Positions 27,544 to 35,926 of a stretch of 64,000 nucleotides of DNA are shown here, piece after piece (positions within the stretch are counted from its first letter, which is position 1; the number at the start of each line of letters is the position of its first letter). The stretch lies in contig NZ_CP083952.1 of NCBI RefSeq assembly GCF_006442545.2, forward strand, positions 1,302,001 through 1,366,000, given 5' to 3'. This DNA comes from Mesorhizobium sp. B2-1-8. GTDB taxonomy: Bacteria; Pseudomonadota; Alphaproteobacteria; Rhizobiales; Rhizobiaceae. Made by a program: the position numbers and the translations under genes. The notes under the pieces are model-generated. The model was given only the letters and a program-made list of their open reading frames with translations, searched no databases and was not told the origin of the DNA.

Positions 27544-27587
27544 ATGTCGCGGTCCCAAACCCGGGACCACATTTTGGCGACATGCAT
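27544..27587. repeat. Dispersed palindromic repeat, copy 3
   Basis: Arms ATGTCG (left, truncated) and CGACATGCAT (right), inner GGTCCC/GGGACC pairing. It ends two bases before the tilS ATG, thus it occupies the place where the ribosome site should be. Confidence 0.7.
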
Positions 27588-27589
27588 TG

Positions 27590-28957
27590 ATGCTCGACAC
27601 CGAGCCTGATTTTTCGACGAGCCTTTTTTCGCATATCGATTTTTCCAACGGCGCTGTTGCGGCCGTATCGGGCGGCAGCGACTCGACCGCGCTCCTTCTC
27701 CTTCTCAAACAGCATCTCGATAAAACCGCACCGTCCGCCAGACTGTTGGCCGTGACGGTCGACCACGGCTTGCGGCAGGGTTCGGCTGATGAGGCACGGG
27801 CCGTGGCGAAGCTTTGCGCGGAACGCGGCATCGCCCACCGCGTCCTGGCCTGGTCCGGAGAAAAACCGTCGACGGGCCTGCCAGCGGCAGCGCGAGAGGC
27901 GCGCTACCGGCTGCTGGCCAGCGCCGCCCGGGCGGAGGGCATCGGCCTGATCGTGACCGGACATACATCCGACGACCAGGCCGAGACGGCGCTGATGCGG
28001 CGCGATCGCGGTGATGCAGCCCGCGACGCGGGACGGGGTCTTGCCGGCATGGCGCCCGCCACCTTGCATGAGTGGCGCGACTGGATCGTGCGACCGCTTC
28101 TTGGCATCCGGCGTTCTGCGCTCCGCGATTTCCTGCGGCGCCAACAGGTCGGCTGGGCCGAGGACCCGACCAATGCCGATGAAGCCTTCGAGCGGCCGCG
28201 CATACGCGCAACGCTTGCGGGGGAGGCCGGCGCACAGCGCATGACCGACGCGCTGGCTTTGGCAGCGCAGGAGGCCGACGCCCGCACCCGGCTTGGCGCC
28301 GAAGCCGCCTGTCTGATCGAGCGCTTTGCCAGCCAGCCGGCATCGGGCCTCATCAGGCTCGACCCGGCCCTGCTCAGCGCCGGCGACGACCGGGCGGCCG
28401 TCTACGCGCTGCGCATTCTGCTCGCGACGTCGGGCGGGATTGCCTTCCTGCCGGACCAGGCTCGCAGCGAGGCGCTGTTCGCCCGGCTGAAGGCCGGATT
28501 TCTTTGCGCCACATTGTCGCGGACGGTGGTCGACTTCAGGCGCGCGGGCATCTTCCTGCGCCGGGAGATGCGGGGCTTGCCGGCGGCAGCGGCAGTGGTC
28601 GACGCCGCCATCTGGGACGGGCGCCGCCAAATCACATTGAACGACGCCAACGGCGCATTGTTGATCGCCCCATTCGGAACAGTGGCGGCGAAGCGGCTGG
28701 CTGTCGACCGGGGCGAGACGCCGCCAAGCCTGATGCGCGCGGCATTGTCGGCTGAACCAGCCCTGCTGCAAGCCGTCGAGAAGGCTGGTCCGGCGCCTGA
28801 TCGGCCCGCATCGCAAGGGTTCGCGGCCTCGCCGGTCGTTGCTCCCTTTGCCCGTTTCCTGCCGTCCTTCGATCTGGCCCCGGCGCGCGCCGTCGCCGGG
28901 TTGATCGGAGCGGCGCCACTTCCCGCCTTGCCATTGCGTGGCCACAGTGCCGGTTGA
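27590..28957 (+). CDS. tilS: tRNA(Ile)-lysidine synthetase TilS
   Basis: A 455-residue N-type ATP pyrophosphatase that makes lysidine at position 34 of tRNA-Ile(CAU). The PP-loop SGGSDS is at 27-32, HGLR near 62, GHTSDDQAET near 125. The middle section (GDAARDAGRGLAGMAP) and weak C-terminal domain are as in alphaproteobacterial TilS. The start ATG 27590 lacks a visible Shine-Dalgarno because a palindromic repeat abuts it. It is followed by ftsH, the usual rhizobial order. Confidence 0.93.
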   Translation: MLDTEPDFSTSLFSHIDFSNGAVAAVSGGSDSTALLLLLKQHLDKTAPSARLLAVTVDHGLRQGSADEARAVAKLCAERGIAHRVLAWSGEKPSTGLPAAAREARYRLLASAARAEGIGLIVTGHTSDDQAETALMRRDRGDAARDAGRGLAGMAPATLHEWRDWIVRPLLGIRRSALRDFLRRQQVGWAEDPTNADEAFERPRIRATLAGEAGAQRMTDALALAAQEADARTRLGAEAACLIERFASQPASGLIRLDPALLSAGDDRAAVYALRILLATSGGIAFLPDQARSEALFARLKAGFLCATLSRTVVDFRRAGIFLRREMRGLPAAAAVVDAAIWDGRRQITLNDANGALLIAPFGTVAAKRLAVDRGETPPSLMRAALSAEPALLQAVEKAGPAPDRPASQGFAASPVVAPFARFLPSFDLAPARAVAGLIGAAPLPALPLRGHSAG

Positions 28958-29079
28958 TGCTGCGTGAAAGCTTAACCCATACATGCTGTTCTGCTTGGCA
29001 AGGGGTGACGCTCTCCCTATGTTAGGCCCAAGTTTCCTCTCATGATGCCGTCCGCTCGCGGACGCCAACGGGACAATTG

Positions 29080-31008
29080 ATGAATCCGAACTATCGCAAC
29101 CTCGCGCTCTGGGCGATCATAGCGGTCCTGCTCATCGCCCTATTCAATCTGTTCCAGACGCCGCAGACGCGCGGGGCTTCGAGCGATGTGCCTTATTCGC
29201 AGTTCCTGCAGGATGTCGCGGCCGGCCGGGTCAAGACGGTGACCATCGCGGGCGCCCGCATCACCGGCACCTACACCGACAATTCCAGCGGCTTCCAGAC
29301 CTATTCACCCGGCGATCCCCAGCTGGTCTCGCGTCTGGAGGACAAGAACGTCACCATCAATGCACGGCCCGAGACCGACGGCTCCAATTCGCTGTTCGGC
29401 TACCTGATCTCGTGGCTGCCGATGATCCTCATCCTCGGTGTCTGGATATTCTTCATGCGCCAGATGCAGTCCGGCTCCGGGCGCGCGATGGGCTTCGGCA
29501 AGTCGAAGGCCAAGCTCCTGACGGAGGCGCATGGCCGCGTCACCTTCCAGGACGTCGCCGGCGTCGACGAGGCCAAGGAAGATCTCGAAGAGATCGTCGA
29601 GTTCCTGCGCGATCCGCAGAAGTTCCAGCGCCTCGGCGGCAAGATTCCGCGCGGCGTGCTGCTGGTCGGCCCTCCCGGCACCGGTAAGACGCTGCTTGCC
29701 CGCTCGGTCGCCGGCGAAGCCAACGTGCCGTTCTTCACCATTTCGGGCTCGGATTTCGTCGAGATGTTCGTCGGCGTCGGCGCCAGCCGCGTCCGCGACA
29801 TGTTCGACCAGGCCAAGAAGAATGCGCCCTGTATCATCTTCATCGACGAAATCGACGCCGTTGGCCGCCACCGCGGTGCGGGCCTCGGCGGTGGCAATGA
29901 CGAGCGCGAGCAGACGCTGAACCAGCTGCTGGTCGAGATGGACGGCTTCGAGTCAAACGAAAGCATCATCCTGATCGCCGCCACCAACCGGCCCGACGTG
30001 CTCGATCCGGCGCTGCTGCGTCCAGGCCGTTTCGACCGCCAGGTGGTGGTGCCGAACCCCGACATCGTCGGCCGCGAGAAGATCCTCAAGGTGCATGTGC
30101 GCAACGTGCCGCTGGCACCCAATGTCGACCTCAAGGTCGTCGCTCGTGGTACGCCCGGCTTCTCCGGCGCCGACCTGATGAACCTGGTCAACGAATCCGC
30201 GCTGATGGCGGCGCGGCGCAACAAGCGCCTCGTCACCATGGCCGAGTTCGAGGACGCCAAGGACAAGATCATGATGGGCGCCGAGCGCCGTTCGTCGGCC
30301 ATGACCCAGGCCGAGAAGGAGCTGACCGCCTACCATGAGGCCGGCCATGCCATCCTGGCGCTCAACGTGCCGTCGGCGGATCCGCTGCACAAGGCGACCA
30401 TCATCCCGCGCGGCCGCGCGCTCGGCATGGTCATGCAGTTGCCGGAAGGCGACCGCTACTCCATGAGCTACAAATACATGATCTCGCGCCTCGCCATCAT
30501 GATGGGCGGCCGCGTCGCCGAGGAGTTCAAGTTCGGCAAGGAGAACATCACGTCGGGCGCTTCCTCCGACATCGAGCAGGCGACAAAGCTGGCGCGCGCC
30601 ATGGTCACGCGCTGGGGCTTCTCCGACAAGCTCGGCCATGTCGCCTATGGCGACAACCAGGAGGAAGTGTTCCTCGGCCATTCGGTGGCGCGCACGCAGA
30701 ACATCTCGGAAGAGACCGCGCAGATCATCGACGGCGAAGTGCGCCGCCTGATCGATGAGGCCTATTCGACGGCGAAGTCGGTGCTGACCAAGAAGAAGAA
30801 AGAATGGATCGCGCTTGCGCAAGGCCTGCTCGAATACGAGACGCTGTCGGGTGACGAGATCAAGCAACTGATCGCGGGTGAGAAGCCTGCGCGCGACCTT
30901 GGCGACGACACTCCCCCGAGCCGTGGCTCGGCCGTGCCAAAGTCCGGTGGCCGCCGCAAGAAAGGTCCCGAGCCCGAAGGCGGCATGGAGCCGCAGCCGC
31001 AAGGCTAG
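29080..31008 (+). CDS. ftsH: ATP-dependent zinc metalloprotease FtsH
   Basis: A 642-residue membrane protease. Two N-terminal helices (about 8-26 and 106-127) flank a periplasmic domain. AAA+ domain: Walker A GPPGTGKT at 197-204, Walker [13 protein letters not shown], second region of homology with [20 protein letters not shown]. The M41 protease carries HEAGH at 419-423 and the third zinc ligand further on in the ASSDIEQAT region. The C-terminus is Lys/Pro/Gly-rich. It degrades membrane proteins and regulators such as sigma-32 (rpoH lies at 53187). Confidence 0.98.
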   Translation: MNPNYRNLALWAIIAVLLIALFNLFQTPQTRGASSDVPYSQFLQDVAAGRVKTVTIAGARITGTYTDNSSGFQTYSPGDPQLVSRLEDKNVTINARPETDGSNSLFGYLISWLPMILILGVWIFFMRQMQSGSGRAMGFGKSKAKLLTEAHGRVTFQDVAGVDEAKEDLEEIVEFLRDPQKFQRLGGKIPRGVLLVGPPGTGKTLLARSVAGEANVPFFTISGSDFVEMFVGVGASRVRDMFDQAKKNAPCIIFIDEIDAVGRHRGAGLGGGNDEREQTLNQLLVEMDGFESNESIILIAATNRPDVLDPALLRPGRFDRQVVVPNPDIVGREKILKVHVRNVPLAPNVDLKVVARGTPGFSGADLMNLVNESALMAARRNKRLVTMAEFEDAKDKIMMGAERRSSAMTQAEKELTAYHEAGHAILALNVPSADPLHKATIIPRGRALGMVMQLPEGDRYSMSYKYMISRLAIMMGGRVAEEFKFGKENITSGASSDIEQATKLARAMVTRWGFSDKLGHVAYGDNQEEVFLGHSVARTQNISEETAQIIDGEVRRLIDEAYSTAKSVLTKKKKEWIALAQGLLEYETLSGDEIKQLIAGEKPARDLGDDTPPSRGSAVPKSGGRRKKGPEPEGGMEPQPQG

Positions 31009-31105
31009 ACCAGAGCGGTTCACCGTTTCACGGAACGCAGAAGCGCTCTATTCTTTTGTTTAACGCCATTCCCGATTCAGGCGACGCGCTTCAAGTCTTT
31101 GTTTT

Positions 31106-31150
31106 ATGCCTGTCGTTGCCCCAGAACTGAACCACTTTTGGGGGACATCG
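31106..31150. repeat. Dispersed palindromic repeat, copy 4 (degenerate)
   Basis: ATGCCTGTCG on the left, GGGGGACATCG on the right, with the family-typical inner AACCACTTTTGG. Placed inside the larger repeat mosaic after ftsH. Confidence 0.55.
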
Positions 31151-31180
31151 CCTCGGGGGGGCGCCGGACGTATGATAGCA

Positions 31181-31205
31181 GATCCTCGGGACAAGCCCGA
31201 GGATC
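31181..31205. repeat. Perfect 10-base palindrome with short loop
   Basis: GATCCTCGGG-ACAAG-CCCGAGGATC. A perfect stem without T-run, so not a usual terminator; it resembles short palindromic units scattered in rhizobial genomes. Confidence 0.6.
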
Positions 31206-31261
31206 ACGGCTCAATGTCTGCGTGAAAAACGGTGAACCGCTTTATCCGCCGCATTCGATTT

Positions 31262-31720
31262 TTATGATTCAGCTTTCAGCCGCGCATTGCACAGGCTGTA
31301 ATAACCGCCGCCCTTCTGGATCCAGCGAAGGCCGTTCAACGTACCCGCCTCCTTGTTGTCATGGTAACCCTGCAGGCAGGTCTTCATCCGCGCCTTCGCG
31401 GGCTTTTCGGTCTTGAACTCGGCGGCGAGGGTGGTCGGGAATGTCACGCCCGCCGGCGCTACAGTGGGGGCGACCGCCGCGCTGGTTTCCTTTTTCGGCT
31501 GCAGCGCGGTTTTGACCGTATCCGCGCTGACACTCTCCGCGGTGGACGTCGCGCATTTCTCTTTGCGGAAAGCGCCCCAGTCCATGCCGTTCAGAGTGCC
31601 GCCTTCCTTGGCTGTCCGATAATTCTCGCCGCATTCCTTCATCGTCAGTGCGCTTGCAGGGGCGACGCTCCAAGCAACCAATGCCGCCACAGCCAATACC
31701 GCCGATTTCAAACTGAGCAT
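31262..31720 (-). CDS. Secreted cysteine-repeat protein, two modules (unrecognised family)
   Basis: A 152-residue protein with a signal peptide (residues 1-25, ending PASALT) and AGGAGG before ATG 31720. The mature part has two modules: one with C30 and C56 (CX25C; ECGENYRTAKEGGTLNGMDW) and a C-terminal one with C115 and C144 (CX28C; CLQGYHDNKEAGTLNGLRW, then QKGGGYYSLC). Both share Y-x-x-x-K-x-x-GTLNG-x-x-W, so they are divergent copies of one unit. An Ala/Thr/Val linker lies between. Four cysteines allow one disulfide per module. A paralogue with four modules lies at 32029. I know no function; periplasmic or surface location is inferred. Confidence 0.78.
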   Translation of the reverse strand: MLSLKSAVLAVAALVAWSVAPASALTMKECGENYRTAKEGGTLNGMDWGAFRKEKCATSTAESVSADTVKTALQPKKETSAAVAPTVAPAGVTFPTTLAAEFKTEKPAKARMKTCLQGYHDNKEAGTLNGLRWIQKGGGYYSLCNARLKAES

Positions 31721-32028
31721 GAGATCCCTCCTGGTTGATAAACAAGTTATGTGTCCTTTTTGTATACTGTTTGTTCCTTGTATGTTCAATCAGAATCTTT
31801 GGGAGCTTCCGACAAGCCTGGCGGCGGGCAGTGTGGGCGAATTGATGATGCCGACAGCTCCCGCGATATGCAGATGCGAGCAAGGCCGCGGGCGTCGTCG
31901 CGCGCAACAAAAGGCCCGCGAAGCAGATGCATCGCGGGCCTTTGCCTGTCCTTGCCAGATTTCCGTCTAATTCAATTCGATCTCAACCGGCTCATGCCCC
32001 ATCGATCTGGGGGAATGCCACGCGTGGC
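31721..32028. other. Gap between the two cysteine-repeat genes
   Basis: Contains the promoter of the 31262 gene (an AT-rich stretch near 31740-31800, including GTATACTGTTTGTT) and the terminator of the 32029 gene at 31910-31943. No further gene is supported. Confidence 0.5.
31910..31943 (-). terminator. Terminator of the four-module cysteine-repeat gene
   Basis: A perfect stem AAGGCCCGCGA / TCGCGGGCCTT with a ten-base loop; on the minus strand it is followed by TTGTTG after CCTTT. It lies about 85 bases beyond the stop at 32029. Confidence 0.7.
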
Positions 32029-32892
32029 TCAGCCCTTCAGCTTGGCATTGCAGAGGCTGTAGAAGCCGCCGCCCTTCTGGATCCACTTCAGGCCGCCGAG
32101 CGCGTTGGCGTCCTTGAGGACATAGTACTGGTCGAGGCAGGTATGCATGCGGCCCTTTCCGGGAGTTTCGCTGGCATACTTCGCCGAGATCGCGGACGGG
32201 AAGGTGACGCCCTTGGGCGCAACCGTCGTCGGCTTTGCCGGCTCCTTGGTGTAGCTCGCCTCGCTCGGGGCGGGCACGGTGTCGTCGTCGGACGCGCTGG
32301 CGCCGCATTCAGCCTTGCGGAAGTCGTTCCACTTCATGCCCTTCAGCGTGTTCGCCGTCTTGGCAGCCTGGTACTTGGTGCTGCATTCGGCCATGCTCAG
32401 GCCCTTGCCAGAAGCGGCGGCCGGGGCGGTCGTGGTCGCAGCCTTGGTGGTGGCCGGCTTGGTGGTGTCGGTGGCGGCGGATGCGCCAGCGGCGCATTCG
32501 GTTTTGCGGAAGTCGTTCCACTTCATGCCGTTCAGCGTGCCGGCAGCCTTGGCCACCTGGTACTTGGTGCTGCATTCCTTGGCAGTCAGGCCCTTGGCCG
32601 TGCTGTCGGCAGCGGCGGCGGCAGCCTTGGTGGTCTTGGCCGGCTTGGCTTCGGCCGGCTTGGTTTCAGCGGCCTTGGTCGTGGCCGCCTTGGTGTCCGT
32701 GGTGGCCGCGGCGTCGGTACCGCATTGCGCCTTGCGGAACTGGTTCCAGGTCGCTCCGGCAAGTGTCCCCGCGTCCTTGGCGGCGTTATACTTCGTGCTG
32801 CACTCGGCCATCGTCAACGCGTTGGCTGGCGCGGCCAGGAACAACGTTGCGACCGCGAGGCCGGTCAGAGTAGCAATTCGGTGGATGAGCAT
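32029..32892 (-). CDS. Secreted cysteine-repeat protein, four modules (paralogue of 31262 gene)
   Basis: A 287-residue protein with a signal peptide (residues 1-25, APANALT). Three tandem modules have an identical cysteine spacing: C31-C57, C107-C133 and C170-C196 (all CX25C; core CSTKYQVAKAAGTLNGMKWN then FRK). A fourth, C252-C281 (CX28C; GGGFYSLC), ends the protein. Lys/Thr/Ala/Pro linkers of 35-55 residues join them. The last module and the segment before it (APKGVTFPSAISA) closely match the 31262 protein, so one arose from the other by module gain or loss. The start has GGAG in front. Both genes lie inside the normally contiguous ftsH-glmM order. No known function. Confidence 0.8.
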   Translation of the reverse strand: MLIHRIATLTGLAVATLFLAAPANALTMAECSTKYNAAKDAGTLAGATWNQFRKAQCGTDAAATTDTKAATTKAAETKPAEAKPAKTTKAAAAAADSTAKGLTAKECSTKYQVAKAAGTLNGMKWNDFRKTECAAGASAATDTTKPATTKAATTTAPAAASGKGLSMAECSTKYQAAKTANTLKGMKWNDFRKAECGASASDDDTVPAPSEASYTKEPAKPTTVAPKGVTFPSAISAKYASETPGKGRMHTCLDQYYVLKDANALGGLKWIQKGGGFYSLCNAKLKG

Positions 32893-33261
32893 AGCGTTTC
32901 TCCGTGGCTGCAGCCCATTATACGTCCCAGCGAATCAATAACGCTCAACGGTCGGTTGCGCCAGATGCCAAGCGGCGTATATATCGTCGGAAATCGCGTT
33001 CTGACGACAAGGTGATGAAATCATTTGGCCTTACGGCCGCCGAGGCAAGAATTCTCGGGGTGCATCTGCGCCGAATGGCTCGCAAAACTGGTATATTGTG
33101 GCGCAACAGTGTCGCCATGCATGGCTGCGGCCATGTTGTGTGCGACGCACAACAATGATTTTCTAAGGATTGGTAACATATAATTACACAATGTGATCAT
33201 GGCACGGCGGCCAGTTGTGGCATGACGTGCCGGCTAAGGACAATCGGGGATACTGGCTAGC
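32893..33261. other. Divergent gap before glmM
   Basis: Holds promoters for the cysteine-repeat gene (minus) and glmM (plus). A near-palindrome GTTGTG-TGCGACG-CACAAC lies at about 33135-33155, and the AT-rich AACATATAATTACACAATG at 33175 could be a -10 region. A 47-codon frame here is not convincing. Confidence 0.45.
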
Positions 33262-34614
33262 ATGGCAGGGAATTACTTCGGCACGGACGGCATTCGCGGG
33301 CGCGCCAACAAGTTTCCGATGACCGCGGAGATCGCCATGCGGGTCGGCATGGCTGCCGGCCTTTCGTTCCAGCGCGGCAGCCACCGCCATCGTGTCGTGC
33401 TCGGCAAGGACACCAGGCTTTCCGGCTACATGATCGAGAATGCGATGGTGGCCGGCCTTTGCGCCGCCGGCATGGACGTGTTCCTGCTCGGCCCGATCCC
33501 GACGCCGGCGGTGGCCATGCTGGTGCGTTCGCTGCGCGCCGACATCGGCGTCATGATCTCGGCCTCGCACAATCCCTACTACGACAACGGCATCAAGCTG
33601 TTCGGCCCCGACGGCTACAAGCTCTCCGACGAGATCGAAGAACGCATCGAGAGCATGCTCGACAAGGATATCGAACTGGCGCTCGCCGATTCCGACGGGC
33701 TTGGCCGCGCCAAGCGCGTCGACGGCGTGCATGACCGCTATATCGAATTCGCCAAGCGCACCTTGCCGCGCTCGATGTCGCTTTCGGGCCTCAGGATCGT
33801 CGTCGACTGCGCCAACGGCGCGGCCTACAAGGTGGCGCCCGAGGCGCTGTGGGAACTCGGCGCCGAAGTCGTGGCCATCAATGTCGAACCCAACGGCTTC
33901 AACATAAACAAGGAATGCGGTTCGACCCATCCGGCCGGGCTGCAGAAGAAGGTGCACGAAGTGCGCGCCGACATCGGCATCGCGCTCGATGGCGATGCCG
34001 ACCGCGTCGTCATCGTCGACGAGAACGGGGCCATCGTCGACGGCGACCAGATCATGGCGCTGATTGCGGAGTCCTGGCACCAGAGCGGGCGGCTGGCCGG
34101 CGGCGGCGTCGTTTCGACAGTCATGTCCAATCTCGGCCTCGAACGCTTTCTCGGCGACATGAAGCTGCAATTGCACCGCACCAAGGTCGGCGACCGCTAT
34201 GTCGTGGAGCATATGCGCGCGCATGGGCTCAATGTCGGCGGCGAGCAATCGGGCCACATCGTGCTGTCCGACTTTTCGACCACCGGCGACGGTCTGGTCT
34301 CGGCGCTGCAGGTGCTGGCCTGCATCAAGCGGCAGGGCCGCCCGGTCAGCGAACTGTCGAAGAAGTTCGAGCCGGTGCCGCAACTGTTGAAGAACGTTCG
34401 CATCGCCGGCGGCAAGCCACTGGAGGAAGCCCCGGTCAAGGCCGCGATCGAAGACGCCCGCCACCGTCTCGGCAAGGCCGGGCGGCTGGTGATCCGTCCA
34501 TCCGGCACCGAGCCGCTGATCCGTGTCATGGCCGAGGGCGACGATCCGCAACTGGTCGAGGCCGTCGTCAACGACATCGTCGGGGTCATCTCGGAAACCC
34601 GCAGCGCCGCCTGA
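33262..34614 (+). CDS. glmM: Phosphoglucosamine mutase GlmM
   Basis: A 450-residue enzyme that converts glucosamine-6-phosphate to glucosamine-1-phosphate for peptidoglycan and LPS. The catalytic phosphoserine is S102 in [13 protein letters not shown]; the magnesium loop is [10 protein letters not shown] (about 243); sugar-binding GGEQSGHI (about 328) and phosphate-binding [11 protein letters not shown] (about 412) are intact. Length is standard. In other rhizobia it directly follows ftsH; here 2.25 kb intervene, so it probably has its own promoter. Confidence 0.97.
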   Translation: MAGNYFGTDGIRGRANKFPMTAEIAMRVGMAAGLSFQRGSHRHRVVLGKDTRLSGYMIENAMVAGLCAAGMDVFLLGPIPTPAVAMLVRSLRADIGVMISASHNPYYDNGIKLFGPDGYKLSDEIEERIESMLDKDIELALADSDGLGRAKRVDGVHDRYIEFAKRTLPRSMSLSGLRIVVDCANGAAYKVAPEALWELGAEVVAINVEPNGFNINKECGSTHPAGLQKKVHEVRADIGIALDGDADRVVIVDENGAIVDGDQIMALIAESWHQSGRLAGGGVVSTVMSNLGLERFLGDMKLQLHRTKVGDRYVVEHMRAHGLNVGGEQSGHIVLSDFSTTGDGLVSALQVLACIKRQGRPVSELSKKFEPVPQLLKNVRIAGGKPLEEAPVKAAIEDARHRLGKAGRLVIRPSGTEPLIRVMAEGDDPQLVEAVVNDIVGVISETRSAA

Positions 34615-34660
34615 TCTCCGCCCGCCGGAACGCGTCGCGCCGCCGCCTTGGTTTGCATCG

Positions 34661-34687
34661 AAGCCCGCCCCTCCGGCGGGCTTTTTT
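34661..34687 (+). terminator. Rho-independent terminator after glmM
   Basis: AAGCCCGCC-CCTCC-GGCGGGCTTTTTT, a nine-base stem with six T. Confidence 0.9.
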
Positions 34688-34769
34688 GCTGGCCGGAGAA
34701 CCGGTCGCCTTCTGTCGAAATCCTCGCCGAATCCGCGGAATTTTAGAGATTCGTGGTTAATTGACAGGG

Positions 34770-34784
34770 TTAAACGCCTTTTAA
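34770..34784 (+). promoter_or_regulatory. CtrA-type box upstream of the barrel gene at 34868
   Basis: TTAA ACGCCTT TTAA, an exact TTAA-N7-TTAA match, 84 bases before the ATG. Position suits a site overlapping the promoter -35 region. Regulation by CtrA is inferred. Confidence 0.6.
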
Positions 34785-34867
34785 CTTTTGCAATTCATTA
34801 TCCACGCCTGAAAGCCAATCTCATTCGGACACGATCGCCGTTCCGAGGGTTTCTAGGGGTGACAAGC

Positions 34868-35719
34868 ATGTTCAATACAGCAAGAAAGGCCCTGTTCGCG
34901 CTGTTGTTCGCGGGACTGGCCTGGCCGGTGTTCGCGGCCGACCTGCCGGAGCCGCAGGTCGAAGAAGCGCCACCGCCGGTCTACGAGCAGCCGGTGGATG
35001 TCGGCGGCTGGTATATTCGCGGCGACATCGACTATCACAAGTCCGATGTGCGCGGCATCGACTATTCAACCTACAGCCTCGATCCCTGCAACTGCGGTAA
35101 CATCCTGGTTGGCGGCACAAGCTTCGATTACGGCAAGCTCAAGGGCGGCTTCTCGCTCGGCGGCGGCGTCGGCTACAAGATCAACGACCACTTCCGCACC
35201 GACCTGACCGCCGACTACTGGTTCAAGTCGAACTTCAACGGCGGAACCTCGGGCGTGGACTCGCTTGGCAATCCCACGACATCGGTCGAAGTGTCGAAAA
35301 TGAGCGCCTTGCTGCTGCTCGCCAATGCCTATGTCGATATCGGCACCTGGCACGGCATCACGCCCTATGTCGGCGCCGGCATCGGCGGTGCGCGCGTCAA
35401 GTGGGATACTGTCTACGATCCGAACACCACCGAGACCAACCCCGGAGCATCCAATTGGCGCTTCGCTTACGCTCTGATGGCCGGTGCTTCCTACTGCCTG
35501 ACCGACAAGATCATCCTCGATGCCGGCTACCGCTTCTCCCATATCCAGGGCGGCCGTATGTTCGAATGGGATGCGAGCAGCGCCGGCCCAGGCTTCGACC
35601 GTGGCATCAACACACATGAGGTGCGGGGTGGCCTGCGTTACCAGTTCGGCGGCAACAACGGTTGCGCCGCACCGGTGATGGCCTACCAGCCGGAACCCGA
35701 GCCGATCTACACCAAGTAA
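34868..35719 (+). CDS. Outer-membrane beta-barrel protein (Omp25/31-like)
   Basis: A 283-residue protein with a signal peptide cleaved after FAA (residue 24), a Pro-rich start (PPPVYEQP), and an eight-stranded porin-like barrel: GWYIRGDIDYHKSD, GGGVGYKINDHFRTDLTADYWF, LLLLANAYVDIGTWHGITPYVGAGIG and the closing HEVRGGLRYQFGG. Such proteins are major outer-membrane components of Brucella and rhizobia. The tail has an extra CAAPVMAYQPEPEPIYTK. Followed by a terminator and a second barrel gene. CtrA box upstream. Confidence 0.9.
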   Translation: MFNTARKALFALLFAGLAWPVFAADLPEPQVEEAPPPVYEQPVDVGGWYIRGDIDYHKSDVRGIDYSTYSLDPCNCGNILVGGTSFDYGKLKGGFSLGGGVGYKINDHFRTDLTADYWFKSNFNGGTSGVDSLGNPTTSVEVSKMSALLLLANAYVDIGTWHGITPYVGAGIGGARVKWDTVYDPNTTETNPGASNWRFAYALMAGASYCLTDKIILDAGYRFSHIQGGRMFEWDASSAGPGFDRGINTHEVRGGLRYQFGGNNGCAAPVMAYQPEPEPIYTK

Positions 35720-35746
35720 TCGCCGCGAAGTTCCAAGAATTCGTCG

Positions 35747-35774
35747 ACCGCCCGGTATCAGCCGGGCGGTTTTC
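35747..35774 (+). terminator. Rho-independent terminator after first barrel gene
   Basis: ACCGCCCGG-TATCAG-CCGGGCGGTTTT, a nine-base perfect stem; shows that the two barrel genes have separate transcripts. Confidence 0.85.
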
Positions 35775-35832
35775 GTTTGAGATGATCCGGGGCGAGTCCT
35801 TTCGAAATCAATTCGCTAACGCTCTGTTAGCC

Positions 35833-35847
35833 TTAACCGGCACTTAA
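35833..35847 (+). promoter_or_regulatory. CtrA-type box upstream of the barrel gene at 35927
   Basis: TTAA CCGGCAC TTAA, an exact N7 match, with a further TTAA 9 bases beyond (35857-35860), 79 bases before the ATG. Same placement as for the first barrel gene. Confidence 0.6.
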
Positions 35848-35926
35848 CCACTATGGTTAACAATGCTCCTTGAAACGATGGCTGCCGCCGTGATCGCAGG
35901 TGTCGCCAAATCGGGAGTCGGGGACC

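Larger units (their letters stand above)
31009..31261. other. Repeat-mosaic intergenic region after ftsH
   Basis: No gene. It is almost wholly made of inverted sequences: an outer pair GCGGTTCACCGTTTCACG (31015-31032) and its inverse at 31221-31240 (with two extra A), an inner pair AGAGCG/CGCTCT (31013-31059), a dispersed palindrome at 31106, and GATCCTCGGG-ACAAG-CCCGAGGATC at 31181-31205. See the separate finding. Confidence 0.7.

Noticed and set aside
33015..33158. A 47-codon frame with GLTAAEARILG, reminiscent of a LuxR-type helix
   Set aside because: Too short, no ribosome site, and the similarity covers only one helix; probably chance or a worn fragment.
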